From a bacterium (lineage in GTDB: Bacteria > Pseudomonadota > Gammaproteobacteria > UBA6186 > Azoamicaceae), in contig DAHXPC010000008.1 in assembly GCA_027364575.1 (NCBI GenBank), forward strand, positions 1 through 33,354: 33,354 nt of DNA, written 5' to 3'. A model generated the notes under the pieces. It was not told the DNA's origin. It saw nothing but the letters and a program-made list of their open reading frames with translations, and searched no databases. Shown here piece after piece: positions 9,062-17,965 of this stretch. The translations under genes were made by a program, and so were the position numbers. Each line of letters begins with the position of its first letter. The first letter of the stretch is position 1.

Positions 9062-11008
9062 TTAAGGTCCTTTTGGTTGTTTAGGTGCCGGTGGTGTGGG
9101 TTCAGCCCCCTGATCAGACGCGACTGGATGTACGCTTTTGTCTAACGCTAGACTAAAAGCACCTGGCTTAGGCATTCCAGGGATAGGTCGTGGTGGTGTT
9201 CGGGTAGGCAGGGGGGGCGCTTTAACTCTTAAATGGGATATATAGTTTTTAACTTTTTCTGCATCATGCGGCTGTGTATGGGGATTTAAATTAGAAACCG
9301 CATCATAAATGCCCTTCAATGTTACGTTGCTGCCATTCTCTGTTTTTAGTGTCGTTTTATTAGCTTCAATACTTTTTAGCGTTTCGTCATTTTTACCTTT
9401 AAAAACTGGCTCAAGCCCCACACTTTTTCCCAACAAATACAATTTTAACGCAAGCTCGGGTTTGTTTTCACAATTTTCGATATTAAATTGTGTTTTCCCT
9501 AATTTTTCCAGCACCTCTTTTGCGGATAGCACCATCAACATTAATGCTTCATCTTCTGCCTGCAATCCGATTAAAGCAATATCAATTTTGCTATCTTTGG
9601 GTTTGTGCGACACTTCAACCATCGGTAAAGATTGTGTAGGGTTTATTTTGCGAAAAACTGTAAAACCATCACCCCTGTCCCCTTCCAACACTTGACTATT
9701 TCCAAGGTGATACTTAAACAATCGATTTGCGTTGTCAGCTTCATATCCTTGTAAGGTTTTCTCTATGCCAGCGTGTACCTCTTTAAATTCTTGAGGGGTA
9801 ATATTGGCTTTTACACTTAATTTTGTGGTGCTTTCAACCCGTTCCTTTTGCATTTTCTCACTAATGCCTTGTTTAAAGAAAGGATTCCATTTCTCGGACA
9901 TTTGATTGGGCGCCACCTTGCTTAAATTCTTGTAATCGGTTGTCAGCGATGACATTTTTGCACTTAAACTTAAGCCTGCATTCGGTTTTCCCGCATGTGC
10001 GGGATGGATAGAAATTCCGATGGTAGGCTCCGGACTTTCATCAGAGTTATCGGGAGGAGGTGTAGCCGATTTTCTTTTATCCTTATCTGGATCCGCAACA
10101 ACCCTTTTACGTTGAATGACTTCAGGCAAATCACCCAAATGAGAGTTTTCAGTCTGTAACGTAGACGAACCAACACCCGAACGAGAAGATTGGCTGCCGC
10201 GGTGTACTATCTCGATTGGCGATTCGGCGTCATCAATAGCCGATCTCCGTAAAGTATCTTGTGCTGCAGACGCTTGCTGTAAAATAGAAGCGGTAACCCT
10301 ATTTGAAATAGAAGCATCTGGCACAAAAGCAGCATCCGATAACTGTCCCTTATTCCCCTTAGCAGCTGCATCTAACAATGGATCCGTGTTTGTATTCAAC
10401 ACGCCCAAATGAGCGTTTTCATGCCTCAATGTAGGTTCGCTAACCGCTGAAAGCGGTGCTGAGCTACCTGTATGTCCTGTCTCGATTGGCCGTTCGGCGT
10501 CATCAATAGCCGATCTCCGCAAAGTATCTTGCGCTGCAGGCGCTTGCTGTAAAGTAGAAGACTCAACCTTTGAAGGAGATGCTAGGCTGCCTGTGTTGAT
10601 TATGCCTGAAGCAAATTTTAGATTTATCGATCCCGGTTCTATCTCAATTGACGGCTCGGATTTAACCGCAGAAGTTTTCTGTATAGTGCGTTCAAGGCTT
10701 TGAATTTCTTTAGATAATTGTGTTCTCAAAAACCCAATTCTACCCGCTTCTTCTCCCAGTTTCATTTTGATATTTTTAACTATCGTACGTTCTTCCGCGA
10801 ATGCCTTGTCAGTCATCACCTCTCTAGAGGCACCCTCACCCACTTCAAAGGTCAAATCTGCGATTTCGGTTGCCTCATCTAATGCTTTCAATCTTTGGAT
10901 AGATACAGCCAAGTCTTTCTCATTGAGCCGGTAATCGCTGGTTAATTTTTCCATTTGTTTTTTTAAATGTTGAAGTCTTTCAAGCATCTCATTATTAGGT
11001 GAACCCAT
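9062..11008 (-). CDS. Unrecognised 648-residue protein: coiled coil, 90-residue tandem repeat, proline-rich tail
   Basis: I do not recognise the family. Residues about 4-100 look like a helical coiled coil rich in Leu, Glu, Lys and Gln. Residues about 148-300 hold a 90-residue tandem duplication, the second copy partial, marked by AAQDTLRRSAIDDAE at about 156 and again about 246. A charged linker follows, then an apparently globular part at about 345-560. The tail from about 595 is proline-rich and contains APPLPTR, which fits the class II SH3-ligand consensus. There is no signal peptide or membrane segment. I place the start at the ATG at 11008 because GGAG lies ten bases upstream; an ATG 18 bases further up has no binding site. 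It stands alone between the repeat region and acnA. Large coiled-coil, repeat-bearing, Pro-rich proteins are common among Legionellales secreted effectors, so an effector is a reasonable guess but not shown. Confidence 0.75.
   Translation of the reverse strand: MGSPNNEMLERLQHLKKQMEKLTSDYRLNEKDLAVSIQRLKALDEATEIADLTFEVGEGASREVMTDKAFAEERTIVKNIKMKLGEEAGRIGFLRTQLSKEIQSLERTIQKTSAVKSEPSIEIEPGSINLKFASGIINTGSLASPSKVESSTLQQAPAAQDTLRRSAIDDAERPIETGHTGSSAPLSAVSEPTLRHENAHLGVLNTNTDPLLDAAAKGNKGQLSDAAFVPDASISNRVTASILQQASAAQDTLRRSAIDDAESPIEIVHRGSQSSRSGVGSSTLQTENSHLGDLPEVIQRKRVVADPDKDKRKSATPPPDNSDESPEPTIGISIHPAHAGKPNAGLSLSAKMSSLTTDYKNLSKVAPNQMSEKWNPFFKQGISEKMQKERVESTTKLSVKANITPQEFKEVHAGIEKTLQGYEADNANRLFKYHLGNSQVLEGDRGDGFTVFRKINPTQSLPMVEVSHKPKDSKIDIALIGLQAEDEALMLMVLSAKEVLEKLGKTQFNIENCENKPELALKLYLLGKSVGLEPVFKGKNDETLKSIEANKTTLKTENGSNVTLKGIYDAVSNLNPHTQPHDAEKVKNYISHLRVKAPPLPTRTPPRPIPGMPKPGAFSLALDKSVHPVASDQGAEPTPPAPKQPKGP
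10211..10290 (-). repeat. In-gene tandem repeat, second copy (80-base core)
   Basis: This 80-base block matches 10481-10560 at 74 of 80 positions, exactly 270 bases (90 codons) away. A weaker flanking similarity (10136-10175 against 10406-10445) keeps the same offset, so the duplicated unit is about 90 codons long. Confidence 0.85.
10481..10560 (-). repeat. In-gene tandem repeat, first copy (80-base core)
   Basis: This is the partner of the block at 10211-10290. It encodes residues about 150-176 of the 648-residue protein, and the other block encodes about 240-266. Confidence 0.85.
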
Positions 11009-11049
11009 AAAAATCAATCTCCACATAACTAGCTAGTATTTACACACAA

Positions 11050-11067
11050 TATCTAGCGTCCTAGATA
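11050..11067. promoter_or_regulatory. Inverted repeat in the divergent promoter region
   Basis: TATCTAG and CTAGATA flank the 4-base spacer CGTC, forming perfect 7-base arms, 42 bases before the ATG of the minus-strand gene. A 10-base palindrome ACTAGCTAGT lies at 11028-11037. It could be an operator site between the divergent transcripts; no known regulator is implied. Confidence 0.3.
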
Positions 11068-11156
11068 AAGCTGGTCTATAGCGATTAGAAGCGAAAAGCG
11101 TAGGATAAGTTCCTATGGCTGTGTTTTTATTTTCTATTGATTCGTCGAGCCCTGGC

Positions 11157-11185
11157 TTGTACTCGCTTATTGCGCAGATTATACT
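11157..11185 (+). promoter_or_regulatory. Candidate acnA promoter
   Basis: TTGTAC and TATACT are separated by 17 bases. The -10 box matches at five of six positions and the -35 box at three. A second possibility is TTGACC at 11227 with the TTTATA region at 11251. Confidence 0.3.
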
Positions 11186-11280
11186 GATTTTTAAAACAGT
11201 TCTGTGATTGCGTTTTATATGCCACTTTGACCGTGTGGTCTACACTCAAGTTTATATGTCGGGTGAATGGAGTAATCAGT

Positions 11281-13953
11281 ATGTCATTAAATAGTTTTGC
11301 AACCAAAACAACCCTTAAAGTCGACGATAAAACTTTCGTCTATTATGATCTGCAACAATTAGCCAAAAATCATAATATCGATCGGCTTCCGTATTCTTTA
11401 AAAATCTTATTAGAAAATTTATTACGCCTAGAAGATGGAATATCGGTTACGCAAAAAGACATTCAAGCACTGCTGCAATGGTCCCCACAAAATCCGCCTG
11501 AAGATGAAATCGCCTTTACCCCGGCGCGCGTGATTTTACAAGACTTTACCGGTGTCCCTGCAGTGGTCGATCTGGCAGCCATGCGCCACGCCATGCATCA
11601 ATTGGGCGGAGAACCGAGCAAAATTAATCCACTTTCTCCCGTAGAACTGGTGATCGATCACTCCGTCATGGTGGATTATTCCGGCAACGCAAAAGCGTTT
11701 GAAAAAAATGTAGCGGCCGAATATGACCGTAATGAAGAACGCTATGCCTTTTTACGTTGGGGCCAAACGGCTCTCCAAAATTTTCGGGTTGTGCCACCCG
11801 GCACCGGGATCGTACACCAAGTCAACTTAGAATATCTGGCCCGCGTTATTTTTACCCAAACGCAAAATGGCGAATGCATTGCCTATCCAGATACCCTGGT
11901 TGGCACAGATTCTCATACTACGATGATTAATGGCCTTGGGGTATTGGGATGGGGCGTTGGTGGCATCGAAGCAGAAGCGGCTATGCTGGGTCAACCTGTC
12001 ACCATGCTGATCCCGGAAGTCGTCGGATTTAAGATCAGGGGGAAATTACCTGAAGGCACAACGGCAACTGATCTGGTATTAACCGTAACCGAAATGCTCC
12101 GTCAAAAAAATGTGGTCGGAAAGTTTGTCGAATTTTATGGTGAGGGCTTAGATCATTTACCGTTAGCCGATCGCGCCACTATCGCAAATATGGCGCCTGA
12201 ATATGGAGCAACCTGCGGTATTTTTCCAATTGATAATGAAACCTTAAAGTTTATGAAGCTATCGGGTCGAAGTGAAGAACATATTCAATTGGTTGAAACG
12301 TATGCAAAAGCCCAAAATCTATTTCGAACTACAGGTAGCCAAGAAGCAGAATACAACGATAACGTAACGCTCGATTTAGGTTCTATTGTGCCTTGTATTG
12401 CAGGCCCAAAACGACCGCAAGATCGCATCTCTTTAAAAACTGCCCAAGCAGAATTTCAATCACTGCTGCAAGAACAAAACTTATCGGTTAGCTCAGAAGC
12501 CAAAAATCTTAACCAAAGTACCTCCTATTCTTTAACGCACGGTGCAATTGTTATTGCCGCCATTACCAGTTGCACCAATACTTCTAATCCTGATGTCATG
12601 ATTGCCGCTGGGTTATTGGCCAAAAAAGCGGTTGAACTAGGTCTTACTTGCAAGCCATGGGTAAAAACCAGCCTTGCCCCGGGTTCAAAAGTCGTTACAG
12701 ATTATCTTAAAAGCGCCAACCTTATGGAGCCGCTTGAAGCATTAGGATTTAATCTGGTCGGTTACGGCTGTACCACCTGCATAGGCAATTCAGGACCTTT
12801 ATTACCGACTGTCAGTGAGGCCATAAAACAAGGGGATCTTTCTGCGGCAGCAGTCCTTTCGGGTAACCGTAATTTCGAGGGGCGAATACATCCGGATGTG
12901 CGTTATGCGTATCTGGCTTCTCCCCCACTGGTGACAGCCTATGCATTAGCAGGCACCATGGACATTGATTTTTACCACGAGCCCATCGGGATAGGCAAAA
13001 ACCAAAAACCCATTTATTTAAAAGATATTTGGCCATCCGCGACAGAAATTCAAACCGTTGTCTTACAAACCGTTAAAGCCAAACTGTTTGTTTCACGCTA
13101 TCAACAAGTTTTCGAAGGCGATGCGCATTGGCAACAATTAGCGATACCGACGGGTGAACAATATGATTGGCAAGACACTTCTACCTACGTAAAACTACCG
13201 CCTTATTTTACAAATATGGAACCGACGCCTTCTGCCCTAACCGATATTCAGCATGCACGGGTATTGGCAGTCCTGCCTGACTCTGTCACGACCGATCACA
13301 TTTCTCCTGCAGGCGATATCGCTATCCATAGTCCTGCCGGTGAATACCTTCAAAGCTTAAATGTGTTGCCTAAAGATTTTAATTCCTATGGTTCCAGACG
13401 GGGGAATCACGAAGTCATGATGCGTGGCACATTTGCCAATATTCGCCTTAAAAATGCATTGGTCGCGGGCACTGAAGGAAATTGGACGCTTCACTTACCC
13501 AGCAATGAAAAAATGTCTATCTTTGATGCCGCAATGCGTTATCAACACGAAAACTGTTCCTTAATTTTAATTGCCGGCAAAGAATATGGAACCGGATCTT
13601 CCAGAGATTGGGCAGCAAAAGGGCCAAGGCTTTTGGGTGTAAGGGCGGTGATTGCAGAAAGTTTTGAACGTATTCATCGTTCAAATCTAATTGGCATGGG
13701 TATATTGCCTTTACAATTTTTACCGAATGAGAATCTACAAACGCTTCATTTAAATGGCCGGGAATTATATAACGTTCATCTTGCAACCCTAACCCCACGT
13801 GGGCAGGTAACGGTATCAGTCGCAACACCCAACACAGGCATAAAAACTACATTTATGACGCAAGTTCGCATCGATACCCCAAAAGAAATGCAATATTACC
13901 AACACGGTGGGATCTTACATTACGTGCTACGACAATTATTGATGAAAAAATAA
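11281..13953 (+). CDS. acnA: Aconitate hydratase A
   Basis: Aconitase interconverts citrate and isocitrate in the TCA cycle using a 4Fe-4S cluster. The cluster ligands are visible as Cys431 (ITSCTN) and Cys497/Cys500 (GYGCTTCIG), with the spacing typical of AcnA/IRP-type enzymes. The GTDSHTTM motif and the C-terminal swivel-domain sequence GSSRDWAAKGP are also present. I start at the ATG at 11281, where GGAG lies eight bases upstream; this gives 890 residues, the usual AcnA length. An in-frame TTG at 11227 would add 18 residues without family support. fumC follows after 39-45 bases, so the two probably form an operon. Confidence 0.97.
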   Translation: MSLNSFATKTTLKVDDKTFVYYDLQQLAKNHNIDRLPYSLKILLENLLRLEDGISVTQKDIQALLQWSPQNPPEDEIAFTPARVILQDFTGVPAVVDLAAMRHAMHQLGGEPSKINPLSPVELVIDHSVMVDYSGNAKAFEKNVAAEYDRNEERYAFLRWGQTALQNFRVVPPGTGIVHQVNLEYLARVIFTQTQNGECIAYPDTLVGTDSHTTMINGLGVLGWGVGGIEAEAAMLGQPVTMLIPEVVGFKIRGKLPEGTTATDLVLTVTEMLRQKNVVGKFVEFYGEGLDHLPLADRATIANMAPEYGATCGIFPIDNETLKFMKLSGRSEEHIQLVETYAKAQNLFRTTGSQEAEYNDNVTLDLGSIVPCIAGPKRPQDRISLKTAQAEFQSLLQEQNLSVSSEAKNLNQSTSYSLTHGAIVIAAITSCTNTSNPDVMIAAGLLAKKAVELGLTCKPWVKTSLAPGSKVVTDYLKSANLMEPLEALGFNLVGYGCTTCIGNSGPLLPTVSEAIKQGDLSAAAVLSGNRNFEGRIHPDVRYAYLASPPLVTAYALAGTMDIDFYHEPIGIGKNQKPIYLKDIWPSATEIQTVVLQTVKAKLFVSRYQQVFEGDAHWQQLAIPTGEQYDWQDTSTYVKLPPYFTNMEPTPSALTDIQHARVLAVLPDSVTTDHISPAGDIAIHSPAGEYLQSLNVLPKDFNSYGSRRGNHEVMMRGTFANIRLKNALVAGTEGNWTLHLPSNEKMSIFDAAMRYQHENCSLILIAGKEYGTGSSRDWAAKGPRLLGVRAVIAESFERIHRSNLIGMGILPLQFLPNENLQTLHLNGRELYNVHLATLTPRGQVTVSVATPNTGIKTTFMTQVRIDTPKEMQYYQHGGILHYVLRQLLMKK

Positions 13954-13998
13954 GAGTAAATAATTTTTACAGATCACAGCAATCGTTAAGGAATGGAT

Positions 13999-15369
13999 AT
14001 GAATAATGATAAAATTCGCATTGAGAAAGACAGTTTAGGAGAGGTACAGGTTCCCATCCATGCACTTTATGGTGCTCAAACCCAACGTGCCATTGATAAT
14101 TTCCCCATCAGTCATTTAACCCTTCCTCGCCCTTTCCTAAAAGCTTTAGCGGACATTAAAGCCGCTGCTGCAACAGTCAATGCGGATCTACAACTATTAA
14201 GCCCTGAAATGGCAACCGCGATTATTGAAGCGGCAGTTGAAGTGGCCACCGGCATGCACGACAATCAATTTCCAGTCGATGTTTTTCAAACCGGATCGGG
14301 CACCAGTAGCAACATGAATGCCAATGAAGTCATTGCACATTTGGCGAGTAAAAAATGCCAGCAGCCTATACATCCCAATGATCACGTTAATATGAGCCAA
14401 AGCAGTAATGATGTGATCCCTGCCGCTATTCATATTAGTTGTTGTGTGCAAGCCCAATCCCAATTATTACCTGCTCTCACATTGCTAGCAGATACCATTG
14501 AAGCACGTTCACATGAATTAGAAACCGTGATTAAAACGGGCCGTACGCATCTAATGGATGCACTCCCTTTAAGTTTTGGCCAAGAATTAAGCGGATGGGA
14601 AGCACAAATTCGCGAAAATATTCGTAGCATAAAATCGAGCTTGCAACGTCTTTATGCCCTAACATTGGGCGGAACGGCTATCGGAACGGCGGTCAATGCA
14701 CACCCGGAATTTGGCCTGCGAATTGCAAAAGTCATCGCACGTAAAACAGACATTCCATTTGTTCCTTCCCCTAATTATTTTATGGGATTAAGTTCTCAGG
14801 ATGCAGCGGTAGAATTCTCGGGAAAATTGCGAGGAGTAGCTGTTAGTATAACGAAAATTTCGAATGATTTGCGTTTAATGAATAGCGGTCCTTTAACGGG
14901 CTTTGCAGAAATTAACCTTCCTGCTTTACAACCGGGTAGCAGCATCATGCCAGGCAAAGTCAATCCTGTTATTCCAGAAGCCGTTTGTATGGCAGCCGCT
15001 CAAGTTTTTGGCTGTGATACAACAATTGGCATTGCTGGCATGTCGGGTAATTTTCAGTTAAATACCATGCTTCCCATTATTGCCTATAATATTTTACTCA
15101 GCATGCAGTTAATGGCCAACAGTGCCACATTACTCGCCACAAAATGTATTGCAGGCTTTACCGTGAATAAGTCACATATTGATAAACAACTTACTTTTAA
15201 TCCCATTTTAGTCACTGCTCTTAACCCGATTATTGGCTATGAAAAAGGGGCCGAAATTGCAAAACGCGCTTACCAGGAAGGAAAATCCATTAAAGAAATG
15301 ACGAAAGCCATGACGGATCTGAGTGCAGAAGAACTGGATAACCTACTCGATCCTAAAAAGCTTATATAA
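13999..15369 (+). CDS. fumC: Class II fumarate hydratase
   Basis: FumC is the oxygen-stable, iron-free fumarase that converts fumarate to malate in the TCA cycle. The superfamily signature GSSIMPGKVNP is at about 313-323, the substrate-binding TGRTHLMDA at about 180-188, and the GSGTSSNMNANEV segment near residue 100. I prefer the ATG at 13999 (456 residues) because AAGGA lies six bases upstream; the ATG at 13993 abuts that site. It probably shares a transcript with acnA. Confidence 0.96.
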   Translation: MNNDKIRIEKDSLGEVQVPIHALYGAQTQRAIDNFPISHLTLPRPFLKALADIKAAAATVNADLQLLSPEMATAIIEAAVEVATGMHDNQFPVDVFQTGSGTSSNMNANEVIAHLASKKCQQPIHPNDHVNMSQSSNDVIPAAIHISCCVQAQSQLLPALTLLADTIEARSHELETVIKTGRTHLMDALPLSFGQELSGWEAQIRENIRSIKSSLQRLYALTLGGTAIGTAVNAHPEFGLRIAKVIARKTDIPFVPSPNYFMGLSSQDAAVEFSGKLRGVAVSITKISNDLRLMNSGPLTGFAEINLPALQPGSSIMPGKVNPVIPEAVCMAAAQVFGCDTTIGIAGMSGNFQLNTMLPIIAYNILLSMQLMANSATLLATKCIAGFTVNKSHIDKQLTFNPILVTALNPIIGYEKGAEIAKRAYQEGKSIKEMTKAMTDLSAEELDNLLDPKKLI

Positions 15370-15492
15370 GGAAGCCTGGAAGGCAAACCGGTTCGTTAAT
15401 AGAACACCCATTTTCAGGGTAATAGTCACCATCTGATAGCAAACTTGGTTTTTAGGATTATATAAAATGACTTTTTAAGATCATGATAAAAA

Positions 15493-15651
15493 TTATTTAA
15501 TCATTTCTATGGGTAAATCAGGATTATCTAAGGCACATCTTCCTATTTTTGCCCAGTACTCAGCTTTCTTTTGGATAGAGCGGTGCTCTCCCTGGGCCAC
15601 TTTTTTTGTTGTTTGATATTCTTCGTCGCTGATTCTAATTGACATGCTCAT
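15493..15651 (-). CDS. Solitary ParD-like antitoxin, 52 residues
   Basis: The small frame encodes a protein that begins MSMSIRISDEEYQTTKKVAQ and ends with AEYWAKIGRCALDNPDLPIE and two or three more residues. This strongly resembles the ParD-like antitoxin family of type II toxin-antitoxin systems: a short ribbon-helix-helix start (SIRISDEEY) followed by the typical EYWAKIGRxALxNPDLP ending. A GGAAG ribosome binding site lies nine bases before the ATG, and an alternative ATG is two codons in. Such antitoxins bind their own promoter DNA and neutralise a partner toxin. No toxin frame is visible on either side, so this is either an orphan or a remnant. It lies convergent to fumC. Confidence 0.75.
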   Translation of the reverse strand: MSMSIRISDEEYQTTKKVAQGEHRSIQKKAEYWAKIGRCALDNPDLPIEMIK

Positions 15652-16132
15652 AATAATTTCTTCCATATGTAGCGTAATTCTACAAGTGTTGTATAGCGTC
15701 TTTAAATACCCGTGACTACCCTTAAACTTAGTTTGTGATGGTTAACGTTCCTTATATGTATGTCAACGGCTCCCGGCATAAATCGTAAAAAGTGCTTATG
15801 TTCGCTATAAAAACCTACTTAGCTTTACGAAAATTATATTTCAAGTAATTTATAAATCATAGAACTCTATTTCTCCCATACGGGACGATATAAGATTCGG
15901 TCGCCCCCCGACAATTAGATCGATGCGGTAAGCGAAAGTTGTTTAATTGCTATATTGCTATCGAGTGAGTCGCAAGATGCCCATTCCTTCTCAAAGAGAA
16001 AAATGTTAAAACGGACTGTAGATTGATTGAGAATTTTTTCACCTAACCAGGTTTCATTGTTTTGTTATTCAATCAACTTTAGTCGAGACGCAAGACTAAT
16101 GATACTCGGATAAGGATTTATAGGAGAAAGAG
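15652..16132. other. Intergenic stretch upstream of the kinase gene
   Basis: I see no gene in these 481 bases. The sequence TTAAATACCCGTGA at about 15701-15714 recurs at about 18335-18348 beyond the kinase gene. A weak inverted repeat joins TTGATTG (16023-16029) and CAATCAA (16070-16076), with ACCT-AACC-AGGT nested at 16041-16052. AGGAG lies six bases before the kinase ATG. Confidence 0.4.
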
Positions 16133-17965
16133 ATGAGCATACCGGCCGAAAAGATTGTTAAGCATCAAGAAGGATTAATTCCTTATTCCAGCTTAAAGTT
16201 GGGGAAAAAGCTAGGTCAAGGTGGGTTTGGTGTGGTGTATCAAGGAACTTGGCGCATGACCGATGTGGCGATTAAAGAGCTCATTCCAGAAAAACTAACC
16301 CCAGAATCGAGCAATGAGTTTGAGATCGAGGCTCAAACCATGAAAAATTTACGCCATCCCAATATTGTGCAGTTTTATGGATTCTGTGTGAGTCCTAAGT
16401 ATTGTATCGTAATGGAGTATATGCCAAATGGCTCTCTTTTTGATTTATTGCACAGTAGCCAAACGCTTCTATGGGATATGCGCATGCGTATTGCAATAGA
16501 GATGGCAAAGGGGCTGATTTATTTACATGAAGAAAATATTGTCCATCGCGATATTAAAAGTTTAAATGTTTTATTGGATGAGCATTATAGGGCAAGGCTT
16601 ACTGACTTTGGCTTATCCAAGGTCAAAACCGAAACCCGCTCAGTTTCTACGAAGTCTTCGCAAGCGGTAGGGACTATTCCTTGGATGGCGCCAGAGCTTT
16701 TTTCTCGTCGAGCAGTGTTTAGCAAGAAATCGGATATTTATAGCTTAGGGATGACCTTCTGGGAGTTAGCATCCAGAGCCATTCCCTTTAAAGATGCCGC
16801 CAGCGCTGAACTCATTCCAATGTGGGTTGCCAAAGGAGAACGAGAAGATATTCCTAAAGATTGTCCTGAAAAACTTGCCTCCCTCATTCAAGCTTGTTGG
16901 GAAGGGATTCCTGACAATAGACCTGATGCCATCACGGTTACTCAGTTTTTATTATCGAAGGAAACAAAATTTTCTACCTTTTTACCCGTCTACCAATCAC
17001 AGCAACCCCAAACGGTTATACAAAGTCATTATCAAGATAATTTACATTCAGTCGCTACTGCCAGTTCTGCTAATGCCGTCTCTAGTAGCAGCGGTTATTA
17101 CGATAATCAACATTCAGCTAGCCCTATAAAGCCTGTGGCCTCTGCCCAAGATGCCTTAGTCACAGCCTTTCAGCAAAAAGTACAAATTGCTGCCAACCTT
17201 AAGCCTGCACCCATTGTCGATGCCAAAGCGCTTAGTGCATTCCTAAAACTCGTGGCTGAAGGCGAGCAAGACCAAGCAGAGGCTATGCTTAAGAAAAACC
17301 CACATCTCGCTTTAATGCCGACCGATGTAACAGATTTAAGCGGTCGTCAATTCCGAAACATCACAGGTTTCCAGTATGCAGTCTGGGCGCTCGATTGGCA
17401 TATGTGGACAATGATTCGAAAATACCTGCCCCCTGAAGCGGCAAGTGAACAAATTCAAGGCATGAAAAGTGGTTCTTGGCTGCAACAACACAGGAGTTCA
17501 GTTTCTTGGCAAAATCTACTCACCGCATTGCAGACATGCATTGATTTGTGGGAACAATCTAAATGGGATGAAGGGGCCACCGCGTGGAACAAACAAGTTG
17601 GTGGAACACAACGGCTATTACCCGCACATGTCGTTAATGAATATTGCAGACCAGACAGAACTTTTGAACCAAGGCCTGACTTTAATTCAACAGTAACGCT
17701 TCCACGCACTCGTAATACCGATGAAGGTGATTGGTATACTGGAACCAAGTACGACGGAAAGTTGGGCGAGTCTTTTGCGTATGTACGTGCTGAGCCTAGT
17801 GTGTGGGCCGTGCGTGGCGGGACGCGCAGCATGTGGCGAGCGTGGGTGGTATGCGACCTCAAAGCTTGTCACGCTCTGTTGGATACCCGTGTGCAGCAGC
17901 GTGACCAGCTGTTCACCCAACTTTTAAATGATTATAAACCTCAGCGTAAAACGGGTCTAGGATAG
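16133..17965 (+). CDS. Eukaryote-like TKL-type protein kinase fused to a C-terminal domain, candidate effector
   Basis: The first 280 residues are a complete protein kinase domain: glycine loop GQGGFGVV at 28-35, ATP lysine K48 in VAIK, helix-C glutamate about E66, catalytic HRDIKSLN at 138-145, DFG at 158-160, and TIPWMAPE at 181-188. The HRDIKSxN and WMAPE forms are those of eukaryotic tyrosine-kinase-like (Raf/MLK/plant/amoebal) kinases rather than of bacterial PASTA-type kinases. There is no membrane segment or PASTA repeat. A Ser/Gln-rich linker (about 281-345) leads to a C-terminal part with a helical segment at about 365-435 (LVAEGEQDQAEAMLKKNP, then ITGFQYAVWALDWHMW). I have an impression of similar segments in Legionellales effector-like proteins but cannot confirm it. 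A Trp/Arg-rich part follows to 610. It is probably a translocated kinase that acts in a eukaryotic host; that is inference. Confidence 0.85.
   Translation: MSIPAEKIVKHQEGLIPYSSLKLGKKLGQGGFGVVYQGTWRMTDVAIKELIPEKLTPESSNEFEIEAQTMKNLRHPNIVQFYGFCVSPKYCIVMEYMPNGSLFDLLHSSQTLLWDMRMRIAIEMAKGLIYLHEENIVHRDIKSLNVLLDEHYRARLTDFGLSKVKTETRSVSTKSSQAVGTIPWMAPELFSRRAVFSKKSDIYSLGMTFWELASRAIPFKDAASAELIPMWVAKGEREDIPKDCPEKLASLIQACWEGIPDNRPDAITVTQFLLSKETKFSTFLPVYQSQQPQTVIQSHYQDNLHSVATASSANAVSSSSGYYDNQHSASPIKPVASAQDALVTAFQQKVQIAANLKPAPIVDAKALSAFLKLVAEGEQDQAEAMLKKNPHLALMPTDVTDLSGRQFRNITGFQYAVWALDWHMWTMIRKYLPPEAASEQIQGMKSGSWLQQHRSSVSWQNLLTALQTCIDLWEQSKWDEGATAWNKQVGGTQRLLPAHVVNEYCRPDRTFEPRPDFNSTVTLPRTRNTDEGDWYTGTKYDGKLGESFAYVRAEPSVWAVRGGTRSMWRAWVVCDLKACHALLDTRVQQRDQLFTQLLNDYKPQRKTGLG

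Noticed and set aside
9309..9695. 128-codon plus-strand frame inside the 648-residue gene
   Set aside because: It is antisense to a longer frame with a good start; its Ser/Phe/Leu-rich translation is typical of the complement of a Lys/Glu-rich coding sequence.
13517..13828. 103-codon minus-strand frame inside acnA
   Set aside because: It is antisense to well conserved aconitase sequence, so it is a shadow frame.
17455..17862. 135-codon minus-strand frame under the kinase gene
   Set aside because: It lies antisense to the C-terminal domain of the kinase, with no start signal and an odd Cys/His/Ser-rich composition.
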